Assembly (NCBI RefSeq): GCF_947501225.1 | Contig: NZ_CANMUW010000016.1 | Coordinates: 1-64,000, forward strand | Origin: an uncultured Shewanella sp. | Lineage (GTDB): Bacteria > Pseudomonadota > Gammaproteobacteria > Enterobacterales > Shewanellaceae | DNA length: 64,000 nt | Reading direction: 5' to 3' | Shown: positions 8,469-17,274 of the stretch, piece after piece | How positions within the stretch are numbered: the first letter of the stretch is position 1 | How the letters are laid out: every line of letters begins with the position of its first letter | Program-made: the position numbers and the translations under genes | The notes under the pieces: model-generated | What the model was told of the DNA's origin: nothing | What the model saw: the letters and a program-made list of their open reading frames with translations, nothing else | Database searches by the model: none

Positions 8469-9623
8469 CTACTTCTGTTGTGCTTGTGATTTCTTATCCG
8501 CGACCAGTGAACCCGCTTTCACAGGTGCCCCGGGGCGAATTTTTTGCAGACCTTCAACGATCAGTTGATCGCCTACGGCTAAACCGTCTGTGATTCGCCA
8601 CTGGTTATCGATCACCTCGGCTGTCGTGACGACTCGTGAGGCCACCTTACCTTCAGCATCGATGATCATGGCTACAGCTTCCCCCTTGGTATTACGTGTG
8701 ATGGCGCGCTGCGGCACCAAGATCGCTTCAGGGTCGGTACCGGTATTGAGCACTGCACGTACATACATCCCCGGCATCAACACGCCATCCGGGTTAGGAA
8801 ACTCTGCACGCAGAATCACTGAACCGGTGTCCTCATTCACGCTGACTTCGGCAAACTGCAACACACCGTCATGCTTATATGTTGTGCCGTCTTCCAGGAT
8901 CAGCTGAACACCTGCGTTATCGGCGGCCTTGAGTTGACCCTGCTTCAACTTAGCTTTCAGGCGTAACATCTGTGCACTCGACTGTGCAATCTCGATGTTG
9001 ATAGGATCGAGCTGCTGAATCGTCGCTAACGTCTGGGTTTGATTGGCGGTAACGAGTGCACCGGCAGTCACGGAAGATTTGCCCACACGTCCGGAAATAG
9101 GTGCACGCACCTCAGTGTATTCAAGGTTAATCTTTGCGGTATTGATCGCCGCCTCTGCAACGGTCACCCTTGCCAGTGCCTCTTTATAAGCCGCATCGGC
9201 TTCATCATAGTCCTGCTCACTGATCGAGTTAAGCTCGACCAATTTCTCGAAGCGTAACGCCTTAGCCTTAGCCGATACTAGATTTGCCTGGGCACTCTTA
9301 AGATCGGCCTTGGCACTGATAAGTGCCGCCTTATAGGTCGCAGAGTCGATCTGGTATAGCGACTGACCCTTTTCAACATCTTTTCCCTCAACAAAGCCGC
9401 GTGTCATGATGATGCCGCTAACCTGTGGACGAACCTCTGCTTCCAGGTAAGCCTTACTACGACCAGGTAGCTCAACCAGAATAGATTGGGGCTTTGACTC
9501 TACTTTTATAACGCCAACCTCCATAGGCCCGCGCTGCTGCGGCCCCTGTTCGGGTTGTTGTCCACAAGCCGTTATCCATAACGCCACACTTATAAAAGAG
9601 GCAATTTTAACTATTTGCCGCAT
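8469..9623 (-). CDS. acrA: RND efflux periplasmic adaptor, AcrA/MexA family lipoprotein
   Basis: This 384-residue membrane fusion protein links the inner-membrane pump to an outer-membrane channel. The signal peptide ends in the lipobox LWITAC, giving a lipidated Cys at about residue 20. The lipoyl/hairpin region (about 60-190: VSGIIMTRGFVEGKDVEKGQ, a long alpha hairpin, then EVRAPISGRVGKSSVTAGALV) and the beta-barrel are typical. It is the first gene of the operon, with acrB 9 bp downstream. Confidence 0.95.
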   Translation of the reverse strand: MRQIVKIASFISVALWITACGQQPEQGPQQRGPMEVGVIKVESKPQSILVELPGRSKAYLEAEVRPQVSGIIMTRGFVEGKDVEKGQSLYQIDSATYKAALISAKADLKSAQANLVSAKAKALRFEKLVELNSISEQDYDEADAAYKEALARVTVAEAAINTAKINLEYTEVRAPISGRVGKSSVTAGALVTANQTQTLATIQQLDPINIEIAQSSAQMLRLKAKLKQGQLKAADNAGVQLILEDGTTYKHDGVLQFAEVSVNEDTGSVILRAEFPNPDGVLMPGMYVRAVLNTGTDPEAILVPQRAITRNTKGEAVAMIIDAEGKVASRVVTTAEVIDNQWRITDGLAVGDQLIVEGLQKIRPGAPVKAGSLVADKKSQAQQK

Positions 9624-10068
9624 TGAGAACTCCTAATAAAGCTATCAGTCAAACATGACAATCCGAGCAGCAGGAAATTCCGCGGCTTAATTTATTGACA
9701 GCATAATTTTTTGTGTAAGATTTGAACTTCTCTTTATCTCATAACCGAGCATGCTCAACAAGGCGTATAGCTCTAAAATTTTGTAAACGAATGCAAATAT
9801 TCACCTTAAATCAGCGCGTTATGTTAATACCACGTTAAATGCAATATCATCTCTTCACCCTTGTTGATTAGTTGTTTTATAAAGTTGATTACCAACTTAA
9901 GAAGTTAAACATAGCTTCACAGCTGAGCCCGAGGCCAACCGAAGATCATTTTGTTCATAATTGTTCATATTATGACGTTATTGATTCACGCCACATCCCA
10001 TCGCCATTCATAAGTTAACCCTATAGTAACAACCGTGTTAACAAATAATTCAAGATGAGATGAGAACC
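9624..10068. other. Divergent intergenic region between acrA and a TorF-like porin gene
   Basis: About 440 non-coding AT-rich bases hold the promoters of the minus-strand efflux operon and the plus-strand porin gene. A direct repeat of TTGTTCATA occurs near 9951-9970. No repressor palindrome for acrA stands out, and I see no small gene. Confidence 0.5.
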
Positions 10069-10818
10069 ATGACTATCCAGATGAAACTACAACACAAGCT
10101 ACTTCTAGGCGGACTACTTCTATCTGCGACTTCATTTGCACAGGCTGAAAATGAAGCTGAAGTTCTCGGTGGAACAATCAGTGGCAACCTGACCTTCGCG
10201 TCTGATTATGTATTCCGTGGCGAGTCCGAAACTATGGATGGCGATGTTCCTGTAGTTCAGGGAACTCTGGGTTGGGGAAATGATGATGGTTGGTACGGCG
10301 GTGTTTTCGCGTCAAATATCAAGTTTGCCGACCCTAATCTCGAGATAGTGACCGCCCCCTACATAGGCAAAGCCGGTGAGTTTGGCGATAGTGGTATCAC
10401 TTATGACGTCATGGTCTTCTCATATCTCTATCCGGGTGCCTCTTACTCAAACTACACCGAGTTATGGATGAAGGTAGGTAAGCAGTTTGGTCAGGCCAAC
10501 ATACAACTGGAAGTCACCCCGACTATCGATGACTGGTTTGGTGTCGATGGTTGGCAGGGTGTCAACTACTCGATTCATCCAAGCTATGCATTCAAAAACG
10601 GTCTGAAAGTATCTGGCTCTGTAGGCTACCAGGATCTCGACGGAGACAACGCTGAAGGGTGGGGACACTGGAACCTGGGTATCAGCAAAGCATTTTACGG
10701 CCTGAATTTCGACCTTAGATACCATGGCAGTACGGTCGATGAGACCCATAAGGTCTACGGCACACAGACTGAAATTTTTGATGACCGGATCGTCATCGGT
10801 ATAAGCAAGAGCTTTTAA
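10069..10818 (+). CDS. TorF family putative porin
   Basis: This outer-membrane beta-barrel of about 249 residues has a cleavable signal (MKLQHKLLLGGLLLSATSFA). A run of amphipathic strands beginning GNLTFASDYVFRGESET follows, and the protein ends in Phe (ISKSF), as barrels do. This pattern fits the TorF/CHP02001 putative porin family; the substrate is unknown. Three in-frame ATGs (10060, 10069, 10081) are possible; a GA-rich tract lies closest to the second. A related protein is encoded at 22177-22953. Confidence 0.85.
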   Translation: MTIQMKLQHKLLLGGLLLSATSFAQAENEAEVLGGTISGNLTFASDYVFRGESETMDGDVPVVQGTLGWGNDDGWYGGVFASNIKFADPNLEIVTAPYIGKAGEFGDSGITYDVMVFSYLYPGASYSNYTELWMKVGKQFGQANIQLEVTPTIDDWFGVDGWQGVNYSIHPSYAFKNGLKVSGSVGYQDLDGDNAEGWGHWNLGISKAFYGLNFDLRYHGSTVDETHKVYGTQTEIFDDRIVIGISKSF

Positions 10819-10893
10819 GTTTTAGAAAATTACTCCATCGAATAAACAGTTCGACATTTATCTCTATTTATTGCTCTATCTTCGGCAATCTTT

Positions 10894-10923
10894 CGCCAGC
10901 CCACTCCAGGCTGGCGCTTTTTT
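10894..10923 (+). terminator. Intrinsic terminator after the TorF-like porin
   Basis: A perfect 8-bp stem CGCCAGCC/GGCTGGCG with a 7-nt loop is followed by seven T. Confidence 0.92.
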
Positions 10924-10968
10924 TGTAGAACGCGCAGCCTGAAGGGTTAGCAGTTACAACTCCCGGCT

Positions 10969-11658
10969 CTAAACTCTGTTATCTCCGACACTACAGGCTA
11001 ATATTTTACTGATATCGGCCAGGCTGCGACCCGACTCCTGCTGCCAATGGTTAAACACAGCCTGAACCTGATTTAGCCCACTCTTGGAGCCGAAGCCAAA
11101 ATCGATCAGCTTATGGGTCTTCAGGTAACCCTGCACATCGCCGGTCAGCAGAAAAGTATCTTTACCTATGGCGCGTAGAAAGTAGGGGCCTGTGTTGCCG
11201 CCGAGCCGGGTGCCTCGTCGCTTTAACACAGACCATAGTGTTGTTATCTCCTCGCCAGGCCACTTAGCAATATACTCGGCCAGACTGCCATGCTCTTTGG
11301 CGATGTCATGAGTCATCAAGGCATTATCATAGATGGCCATAGTCTTCTTCATATGGCGTATGAGCTCAGGATCGCTCGCCCTCTGCTGTAACTGCTCCGG
11401 TGACAACATCAGAACTTTATGGGGGTCAAAATTGAAAAACGCCGCCTCGTAAGCCGGCCACTTATTTTCGACGATGCGCCACACGAACCCACTCTGAAAG
11501 ACCTTCTTACTCATCTCGGACAGCAGCTCTGCGTCTCGATACTGACTTATCTCATCCGTAGATAAACTGGCAGATAGGAGGCTCTCCAGCCCGGCGCTTC
11601 CACCCTTGCGCTCGCAGGCTCTTTGATAGATAGAGGAAAATGATTCTAATCGACTCAT
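10969..11658 (-). CDS. DNA-3-methyladenine glycosylase I (TagI) family protein
   Basis: This protein of about 229 residues has the TagI-type helical core: SKKVFQSGFVWRIVENKWPA, the helical middle, then TTLWSVLKRRGTRLGGNTG and FLRAIGKDTF. TagI excises 3-methyladenine from DNA. The protein lacks the N-terminal Cys-Trp-...-YHDEEWG element of classical Tag, so it is a divergent member and its activity is uncertain. I chose the inner ATG (MSRLESF), because a match to a sigma-70 promoter lies within the longer open frame. Confidence 0.75.
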   Translation of the reverse strand: MSRLESFSSIYQRACERKGGSAGLESLLSASLSTDEISQYRDAELLSEMSKKVFQSGFVWRIVENKWPAYEAAFFNFDPHKVLMLSPEQLQQRASDPELIRHMKKTMAIYDNALMTHDIAKEHGSLAEYIAKWPGEEITTLWSVLKRRGTRLGGNTGPYFLRAIGKDTFLLTGDVQGYLKTHKLIDFGFGSKSGLNQVQAVFNHWQQESGRSLADISKILACSVGDNRV

Positions 11659-11693
11659 AATTAAATTGGCTTTCCAAGGAGGTAGAGAGATAC

Positions 11694-11721
11694 ATAGTAT
11701 GAAAATAGCAATATAAAGCAA
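11694..11721 (-). promoter_or_regulatory. Sigma-70-type promoter of the TagI-like gene
   Basis: On the minus strand, TTGCTT and TACTAT are separated by 16 bp. Transcription would start near 11687, about 29 bases before the chosen ATG. Confidence 0.6.
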
Positions 11722-11822
11722 TCCTCCGGCTACAGGTACAGACTATTTTCTGGACAAGAGTTCTCCCCCAATCTAAATTTAATTAACAGCTAAAAGTTAC
11801 ACAATAAGCATTTACTGATTAA

Positions 11823-11837
11823 CTTTGGTAACCAAAG
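11823..11837. promoter_or_regulatory. Inverted repeat, likely LysR operator
   Basis: CTTTGGT-A-ACCAAAG is a perfect 7+1+7 inverted repeat 36 bases before the LysR-type gene start. It lies in the gap from the divergent TagI-like gene and fits an autoregulatory LysR site. Confidence 0.55.
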
Positions 11838-11873
11838 ATAACCAATTAATCTCAAACTGTGTGGGTGACTCTT

Positions 11874-12782
11874 ATGGACGCGGCTCAACTCTATCGAATG
11901 CTTGTTTTTGCCAATGTTGTTGAGCAGGGCTCTCTCACCGCTGCCGCCGATGAGCTCGGCATCAGCCGCTCTATGGTCAGTCAACACCTGAAAAAGCTAG
12001 AGGCAAGGTGTGCAACCCAGTTAATTTATCGCACAACCCGAAAAATGGCCTTAACCGAAGACGGCCAAAGCTTTTACCACTACTGCGCCGAACTGTTACA
12101 ACTTGCCAAACAAGCCGAAAATGCAACAAAACCTCAGGATAAAGAGTTACAGGGCAGCATTAAAATTTCAGCCCCCGTTTGTCTCGGGGAGCAAAACCTG
12201 ATTAGTCATATAGGAGAGTTTAATAAGAGTTATCCCAAGATTCGTATTACATTACTCCTGGAAGACAGAAGATTAAATCTGCAGGAAAATAATATCGATA
12301 TCGCGATACAAGCGGATCCGGCCATCGAGCCGGAGTTCACCTCTGTCCGACTCGGTCAGTTCGATGAGTACCTCATAGCAAGCCCCGGGTATGTCGAACA
12401 ACATGGTTCACCACTGCATCCGGATATGCTCGCTAAGCATCAATGGATAATGCAAGCATCTAACTACCTGCCTAAGAGTTGTCAGTTACAAAACAGTTTC
12501 GGAGACAAATTCAAGATAAAGATAACCCCATTTGTCAGTTGTAACAGCAAACACGGGATCGTCAAATTAGTGCAGCAGGGGCTAGGCATAGCAATACTTC
12601 CCAACTACCTGATAGAGCAAGAACTGGACAAGGGCAGCCTCGTTCACATTCTTCCCGATTATCATCTCGGAGAGGGAGTCATCTACGCCGTTCATCCATT
12701 TAATGATGTTACTCCCCCCCGCGTCAGGGCATTTCTCAATTTCATAGAGAAACGACTACTGCCGGATACTTCTATAGTGTAA
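11874..12782 (+). CDS. LysR family transcriptional regulator
   Basis: This regulator of about 302 residues has an N-terminal winged helix (LYRMLVFANVVEQGSLTAAA, then DELGISRSMVSQHLKKLEAR) and a C-terminal LysR substrate-binding domain (about 90-295). I chose the ATG (MDAAQLYRM) rather than the upstream GTG because it matches the usual family start. The GST gene begins 126 bp downstream on the same strand, and the TagI-like gene is divergent. Either could be a target; the inducer is unknown. Confidence 0.92.
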   Translation: MDAAQLYRMLVFANVVEQGSLTAAADELGISRSMVSQHLKKLEARCATQLIYRTTRKMALTEDGQSFYHYCAELLQLAKQAENATKPQDKELQGSIKISAPVCLGEQNLISHIGEFNKSYPKIRITLLLEDRRLNLQENNIDIAIQADPAIEPEFTSVRLGQFDEYLIASPGYVEQHGSPLHPDMLAKHQWIMQASNYLPKSCQLQNSFGDKFKIKITPFVSCNSKHGIVKLVQQGLGIAILPNYLIEQELDKGSLVHILPDYHLGEGVIYAVHPFNDVTPPRVRAFLNFIEKRLLPDTSIV

Positions 12783-12908
12783 TGATACCAAGGCTCCCGG
12801 CTGGGCGAACGAACAGGTTTATCAGATTAACGACTATAATTGAGAGTAGAGTCAGGCTAAAGATGCTTGGCTCTGACTTTTCATTACACCTGCCGAGAGA
12901 AGTTACTG

Positions 12909-13559
12909 ATGGAACTGTTTTACCACCCACTTTCCCGTTATTCACAGAAAGTACTGATTGCACTCTATGAAAAGCAGGCCAACTTCTATCCGCGAGTCAT
13001 TGAGTTATCGGATCCACTATCCAGACGAGAGTTTTGTGACTTTTATCCACCAGGAAAGCTGCCTCTGCTCAAGAGTAAGGCGGGGGAGCTCATTCCTGAA
13101 TCCAGCATCATTATCGAATTCATCGACAGTGAATTTTCCACCGGCACCAGGCTCATACCACACGATAAAGCATTGGCACTCGAAACCCGGCTGCAGGATC
13201 GCTTAATCGATAACGACTTCAGTAATGTATTGTTCGAACTTGAACATCAAAAAACTGAAGATGGCGAGCAAAATCAGATACTCATCAGGCAACTTGAGAA
13301 AGATATCGGGCAGTTTCTTGATTATCTGGACAATAAACTAGAGAAACATCACTGGCTATGTGCAGAGAGTTTAACGCTGGCCGACTGTGCCCTGTTTCCC
13401 TGCCTCTATTGTGCTCAAAACTATTTTCAGCTGTTTTCATACGACAACCTGAACCGATACTGGCACCAGGCACAACTCAGAGGCTCGTTCATACAGGTCA
13501 AAGAGGAGATAGAGCTGGCCATGGGAGATGTACTCTCGGGTCGCAGACCCATTCCTTAA
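12909..13559 (+). CDS. Glutathione S-transferase family protein
   Basis: This protein of about 216 residues has an N-terminal thioredoxin-like domain (MELFYHPLSRYSQKVLIALY, then a cis-Pro region in PPGKLPLLKS and ESSIIIEFID) and a C-terminal helical domain with LTLADCALFPCLY. These are the standard GST features; the Ser in the SRYSQK loop could activate glutathione. I chose the ATG preceded by GAGAGAAG rather than a start 14 codons upstream. The substrate is unknown. Confidence 0.9.
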   Translation: MELFYHPLSRYSQKVLIALYEKQANFYPRVIELSDPLSRREFCDFYPPGKLPLLKSKAGELIPESSIIIEFIDSEFSTGTRLIPHDKALALETRLQDRLIDNDFSNVLFELEHQKTEDGEQNQILIRQLEKDIGQFLDYLDNKLEKHHWLCAESLTLADCALFPCLYCAQNYFQLFSYDNLNRYWHQAQLRGSFIQVKEEIELAMGDVLSGRRPIP

Positions 13560-13651
13560 CTGAGTTAGGTAGCTCTTTATCAGAAACCCAGAGCACAATT
13601 CAGTGGGGATTTGAAACTGAATAATACTCCGGGGAAAACACTTAAACAGAA

Positions 13652-14440
13652 CTAGAACTTATAACCCGCTTCAAAGAAAAAATTGCCCCCATTATCTTTG
13701 ACTGGCCCCCAGCTTTTACGATGTCGAAAAGAGGTACCGATCCATAGCTTCTTATTGAAGTGGTAGTCTAAGCCAATCGCGGCCAGATGCCCGTAATCAT
13801 CGAAGCCAAAGGTACGCTTCAATTCATCAGAACGAGCAAATTGCGCTTCAAAGAATACTTTCCCGACAAGTTTATTAGTGATTGGATACCCCAAGAGCAA
13901 TGAGGTCGCCAAGCCATTCATACCATTGTAACTGATGCTTGCTGGATTAAATGCCCCCCAGCCATAATGGGCACCAACACCAAACGTACCACGCAGTTGA
14001 CCAAACAAGATGTCACGAGATACCCCTAAATATAGGTCTTCCTGACTACATATAGAGTTGCTCATGGTAAACGACTGAAACCAGATATTATATGGGGAAT
14101 CGCCTATGTTATAGTCCAGTTTAAGCCAGGCTCGTACGGTAGCCCCAGCATCGACTCCCTTTTGATTTTCAGCACTGTCCATAGGATTATCCAGAGTCAG
14201 CCAGCCGGTAGCACTCCCCCAGGATGCCATGGTTGTATGTTGAAAAGAGAGATATGGCTGATCATAAACAGCCGGGTTATTATCTTTTGAATTACTGGTT
14301 TGTAACTCGTACCCAGCGACAAGCGTATTAACTTGCTTAACTAATTGCTTATTTTTAATTGGTGGTGTTAACGTAGCATGAGCAAAAGGTGTCATACTAA
14401 TTGCAGAAAACAGTATTGCTGTTTTTATTTTATTCATCAT
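13652..14440 (-). CDS. Outer-membrane channel protein, Tsx/OmpK-like
   Basis: This outer-membrane barrel of about 262 residues has a signal peptide (MMNKIKTAILFSAISMTPFA, cleavage after AHA). Alternating strands rich in Trp/Tyr/Gly follow, and the C-terminus is Phe (FEAGYKF). The pattern of strands and the tail resemble nucleoside-channel Tsx/OmpK proteins, but identity cannot be fixed by eye. I chose the inner ATG pair preceded by GGAT. It lies downstream of a LuxR-type regulator gene in the same direction. Confidence 0.65.
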   Translation of the reverse strand: MMNKIKTAILFSAISMTPFAHATLTPPIKNKQLVKQVNTLVAGYELQTSNSKDNNPAVYDQPYLSFQHTTMASWGSATGWLTLDNPMDSAENQKGVDAGATVRAWLKLDYNIGDSPYNIWFQSFTMSNSICSQEDLYLGVSRDILFGQLRGTFGVGAHYGWGAFNPASISYNGMNGLATSLLLGYPITNKLVGKVFFEAQFARSDELKRTFGFDDYGHLAAIGLDYHFNKKLWIGTSFRHRKSWGPVKDNGGNFFFEAGYKF

Positions 14441-14633
14441 CAAATCCATTTCAACTTTAATTTATTTTTAATATAAAGCTACACATCACTTTTTTAGCCA
14501 AGTTTCAACAAAACGAACCAAGCATTATTATTCTGAGAGACATATTACTTGCCTCACAGCATAATCCTTCGACTACTCTTATAATTATTCAATTAAACAG
14601 AAGCGACTCTAAAATTAACTAAGACTTCTAATA

Positions 14634-15341
14634 TCAGCTGGCAATAAGGCGGTAGTTAGCCCCCACAAAAACAAGATGAGCAAGATTCTTAGCATTTAAA
14701 CTATGTTTCAAAGAGCTGATATGATAATCGACACCTCTTTCTGTGAGCCTCATAGAGCTGGCAACCTCTGAACGATCGGCCCCATTAGCCAGCATATTCA
14801 GAACCTGGCAAGAGACACCGCCAACGATTCGATAATCAATCAATGGATTGAGTCGTTTATAACAAGCCAGAGGGATACTCTCTAGCCAACGCTTCAAACA
14901 TAGAGTTATATCAAGCAACTTACTCTCTATCTCTCCTAGCTGTTCATGGCTTTCTGGTAAAAATATAAACCTGCCAGCAAAATTAGATAACACAGGAATG
15001 TCTATTAAAACATTTATCGCACCATATACATTTTCACTATCACATATTCGTTTATCCTTTGGTGACAAATAGCCTGGTTCAAAAAGCCGTCCACCTTTGA
15101 AAAACTTTTCATGAGATTCCTTACTGGTAAGAGATAACTTAATATATCTACGCAAGAACCTGACTCTATTGTTAGTTGAAAACAACTGTCTCCTGTTTAC
15201 GATAGCCTTGTAAATTTTTTGATCGCAATTAATCATGCCTCGTACTTTAGAGTATTCTTTTATATCTACACAAAATACCAGATCACATATATCAATCTCT
15301 TTTACTATTCGATTTAACTCTTGTTGAATATTAAACAGCAT
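14634..15341 (-). CDS. LuxR-type helix-turn-helix regulator
   Basis: This protein of about 235 residues ends in a LuxR C-terminal HTH (about 185-230: VLNMLANGADRSEVASSMRL, then TERGVDYHISSLKHSL). The N-terminal part, about 170 residues, is a poorly conserved sensor-like region in the position of an autoinducer or PAS-type domain. GAGG lies 4 bases before the chosen ATG, so the six extra upstream codons are probably untranslated. It lies between the rdhAB genes and the Tsx-like gene, on the same strand as both. Whether it regulates either is unknown. Confidence 0.75.
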   Translation of the reverse strand: MLFNIQQELNRIVKEIDICDLVFCVDIKEYSKVRGMINCDQKIYKAIVNRRQLFSTNNRVRFLRRYIKLSLTSKESHEKFFKGGRLFEPGYLSPKDKRICDSENVYGAINVLIDIPVLSNFAGRFIFLPESHEQLGEIESKLLDITLCLKRWLESIPLACYKRLNPLIDYRIVGGVSCQVLNMLANGADRSEVASSMRLTERGVDYHISSLKHSLNAKNLAHLVFVGANYRLIAS

Positions 15342-15516
15342 AAAGCCTCGCCATGACATTAACGTTCAACCTAAACTTTTCATTACAACATGAACATCCA
15401 TTGACAAGCGCAACAACAATATTAATTAATGTTTTACTCGGCAGTCAGATATAAGCATGTGTTCACTCTAATATCTGACCACCCCATAAATTGACACCAT
15501 GTTTTTATTTGTTTAA

Positions 15517-15801
15517 TTACTTATTAAATAAACGGTGAGGTGAAATAAACTTGCGCCAGGTAATTGCCGTAAAGATCACCCCACTCAAACCAAACATGAT
15601 CAGCCCCATGGCACCTGATTGTGTTTCTCCCTCTACGAAGGAGGCCCATGACCAGCCAAAGCATAACCAATAGCTGCAAAAAGCTGCCAACAAGCCCAAA
15701 TTAGCCTTCCAATCTAAACGAAAGTGTTTTTCCAACTCGCGATAGCCAATAAATGCAGCAAGCGTCATCATTCCCATTAAATACCATTGCAACCAGATCA
15801 T
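15517..15801 (-). CDS. rdhB: Putative reductive dehalogenase membrane anchor
   Basis: The protein has 94 residues and three predicted transmembrane helices (about 4-20, 32-50, 62-80), with the aromatic/acid segment LCFGWSWASFVEGE between helices 2 and 3. This size, topology and position match RdhB, which holds the dehalogenase catalytic subunit at the outer face of the inner membrane. Its ATG overlaps the rdhA stop (ATGA), implying translational coupling. The sequence alone is too short for a firm family call; the context carries most of the weight. Confidence 0.7.
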   Translation of the reverse strand: MIWLQWYLMGMMTLAAFIGYRELEKHFRLDWKANLGLLAAFCSYWLCFGWSWASFVEGETQSGAMGLIMFGLSGVIFTAITWRKFISPHRLFNK

Positions 15802-17213
15802 GATTTTACATCTCCACTCCAGAACAGCAGGTTTGCTTTTTCTATTTCCATGTTTCCATAACCGAACAGGCTATCCATTTCACGCATCACTGTATGAATT
15901 TCGCCACCAGTGAAGGTATTGGAGGCATCGATGATCCTGTGGTGCCAGAAGTCTGGCTTATTCCATGGACAGGTTTTAATACACTGGGCACAGCCAATGC
16001 CATTGTCTGACCAGAACTTGAAGCACTTCTTAGCATCGTTATAGTATTTCAACACTCCTGGTTGGCCAGCCCAGTTTAGAGCCGGATTATCAGCCCCCTC
16101 ATAGGTTGGTTTAAAGCTGGGTTTATCATCTTTACTGATAGCATCGGCAGGGCAGGCATCGGCACACAGTTTACAGTGCTCGCAAAACTCCTGAATTCCG
16201 AATCGGCGAGGCACATCATATTCGACAAAATCCATCTCTGTGAGAATAGCCGATATTCTGACTCGCGGGCCAAAGTTTGGCGTGATCAGCGCACCATTTC
16301 GGGCGGCCTCCCCCAAGCCGGCCTTCATACCATAAGCAACCTTGTTGATCATATCGTTGTGAGATGCAACAGCCTTGTAGCCGAGACGTCGGATAAAATC
16401 TGATATTTGACCGGCTTGAACAGCCATATCGACATAAGCTTTATTCACGGTACCGATTGAAGGTAGCGCCGGTGCGGTACGTATCGCCTCATATTCCATT
16501 TCATGTAGCAATACGATAACTGTCTTAGGCTTCCAGCCTAGCTCATCCCAGCTTATCTCCTGACTCTTAATCAGGTCATACATGGGATCATAATTGAATC
16601 GCGGATCAATGGTGGTAATACCGCACCGTGTCGCGCCAAAGAGTTTCGCAGCACGTTTGATATGCTGACTCGCTTCCTGCTTAGAGCCAAATTTCCATTG
16701 TTTGGGTGCCAGATTATGCTGCTCCCAACTCATCATCCCGGGAGAGTCCGGTATACCGTACTTTGAAGCCTTACCCAATACCGACAGAGGATGCTGGCCC
16801 GCCATTCCCACGGCCCAATCGAGTTGAGTATAACCCGGTTTATTATTCTTCCATGTAGGCTCAGTACCGGAGATCATCAACTTGTGCATGCCATCTCTGA
16901 ACTTCCAGTTTTCACCAATCAACTTGGCAAACTCGACATCTCGTTCCGGAAAATCAGCCCAATTCTTTTTAGAGCCCGCTTGAGAGAAGATCCAGTTACG
17001 CTGGTTGAATGGTTTCAGAATACTATCGTCAACCGGAACGGGAAAATCTCCTTCAACCGGCACCCCTTCCACCCGGCTCTTTACCCAAGAGCCAGCACCA
17101 GTAGCCATGGCGACTGCGGCCGCCGCAGCCGTGTACTTAAACAAGCGCCTGCGAGACGGATCGCTCGGGGATTGTGTATCACTCGGGTGTTGTTTATCTA
17201 TTTGTTCAATCAT
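15798..17213 (-). CDS. rdhA: Reductive dehalogenase catalytic subunit
   Basis: This 471-residue corrinoid/iron-sulfur protein would reductively remove halogen from organohalides in the periplasm. It has a twin-arginine signal (SRRRLFKYTAAAAAVAMATG). There are two iron-sulfur motifs near the C-terminus: CEHCKLCADACP (about 344-355) and CAQCIKTCP (about 405-413), with an extra Cys in KKCFKFW. The length fits RdhA. The Tat signal and adjoining rdhB separate it from the related cytosolic QueG. A LysR gene lies 61 bp upstream on the same strand. AGGG lies 7 bases before the ATG. Such genes are known in Shewanella sediminis. Confidence 0.9.
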   Translation of the reverse strand: MIEQIDKQHPSDTQSPSDPSRRRLFKYTAAAAAVAMATGAGSWVKSRVEGVPVEGDFPVPVDDSILKPFNQRNWIFSQAGSKKNWADFPERDVEFAKLIGENWKFRDGMHKLMISGTEPTWKNNKPGYTQLDWAVGMAGQHPLSVLGKASKYGIPDSPGMMSWEQHNLAPKQWKFGSKQEASQHIKRAAKLFGATRCGITTIDPRFNYDPMYDLIKSQEISWDELGWKPKTVIVLLHEMEYEAIRTAPALPSIGTVNKAYVDMAVQAGQISDFIRRLGYKAVASHNDMINKVAYGMKAGLGEAARNGALITPNFGPRVRISAILTEMDFVEYDVPRRFGIQEFCEHCKLCADACPADAISKDDKPSFKPTYEGADNPALNWAGQPGVLKYYNDAKKCFKFWSDNGIGCAQCIKTCPWNKPDFWHHRIIDASNTFTGGEIHTVMREMDSLFGYGNMEIEKANLLFWSGDVKS

Positions 17214-17274
17214 TTTATAACCCTAAAGAATGACGAAATTTCTTATTCAGGTTAATAACGATTAAGGGGTAATT

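Noticed and set aside
15798..17213. Possibility that the iron-sulfur protein is epoxyqueuosine reductase QueG
   Set aside because: It has a twin-arginine signal, RdhA length and a coupled RdhB-like anchor, which QueG lacks.
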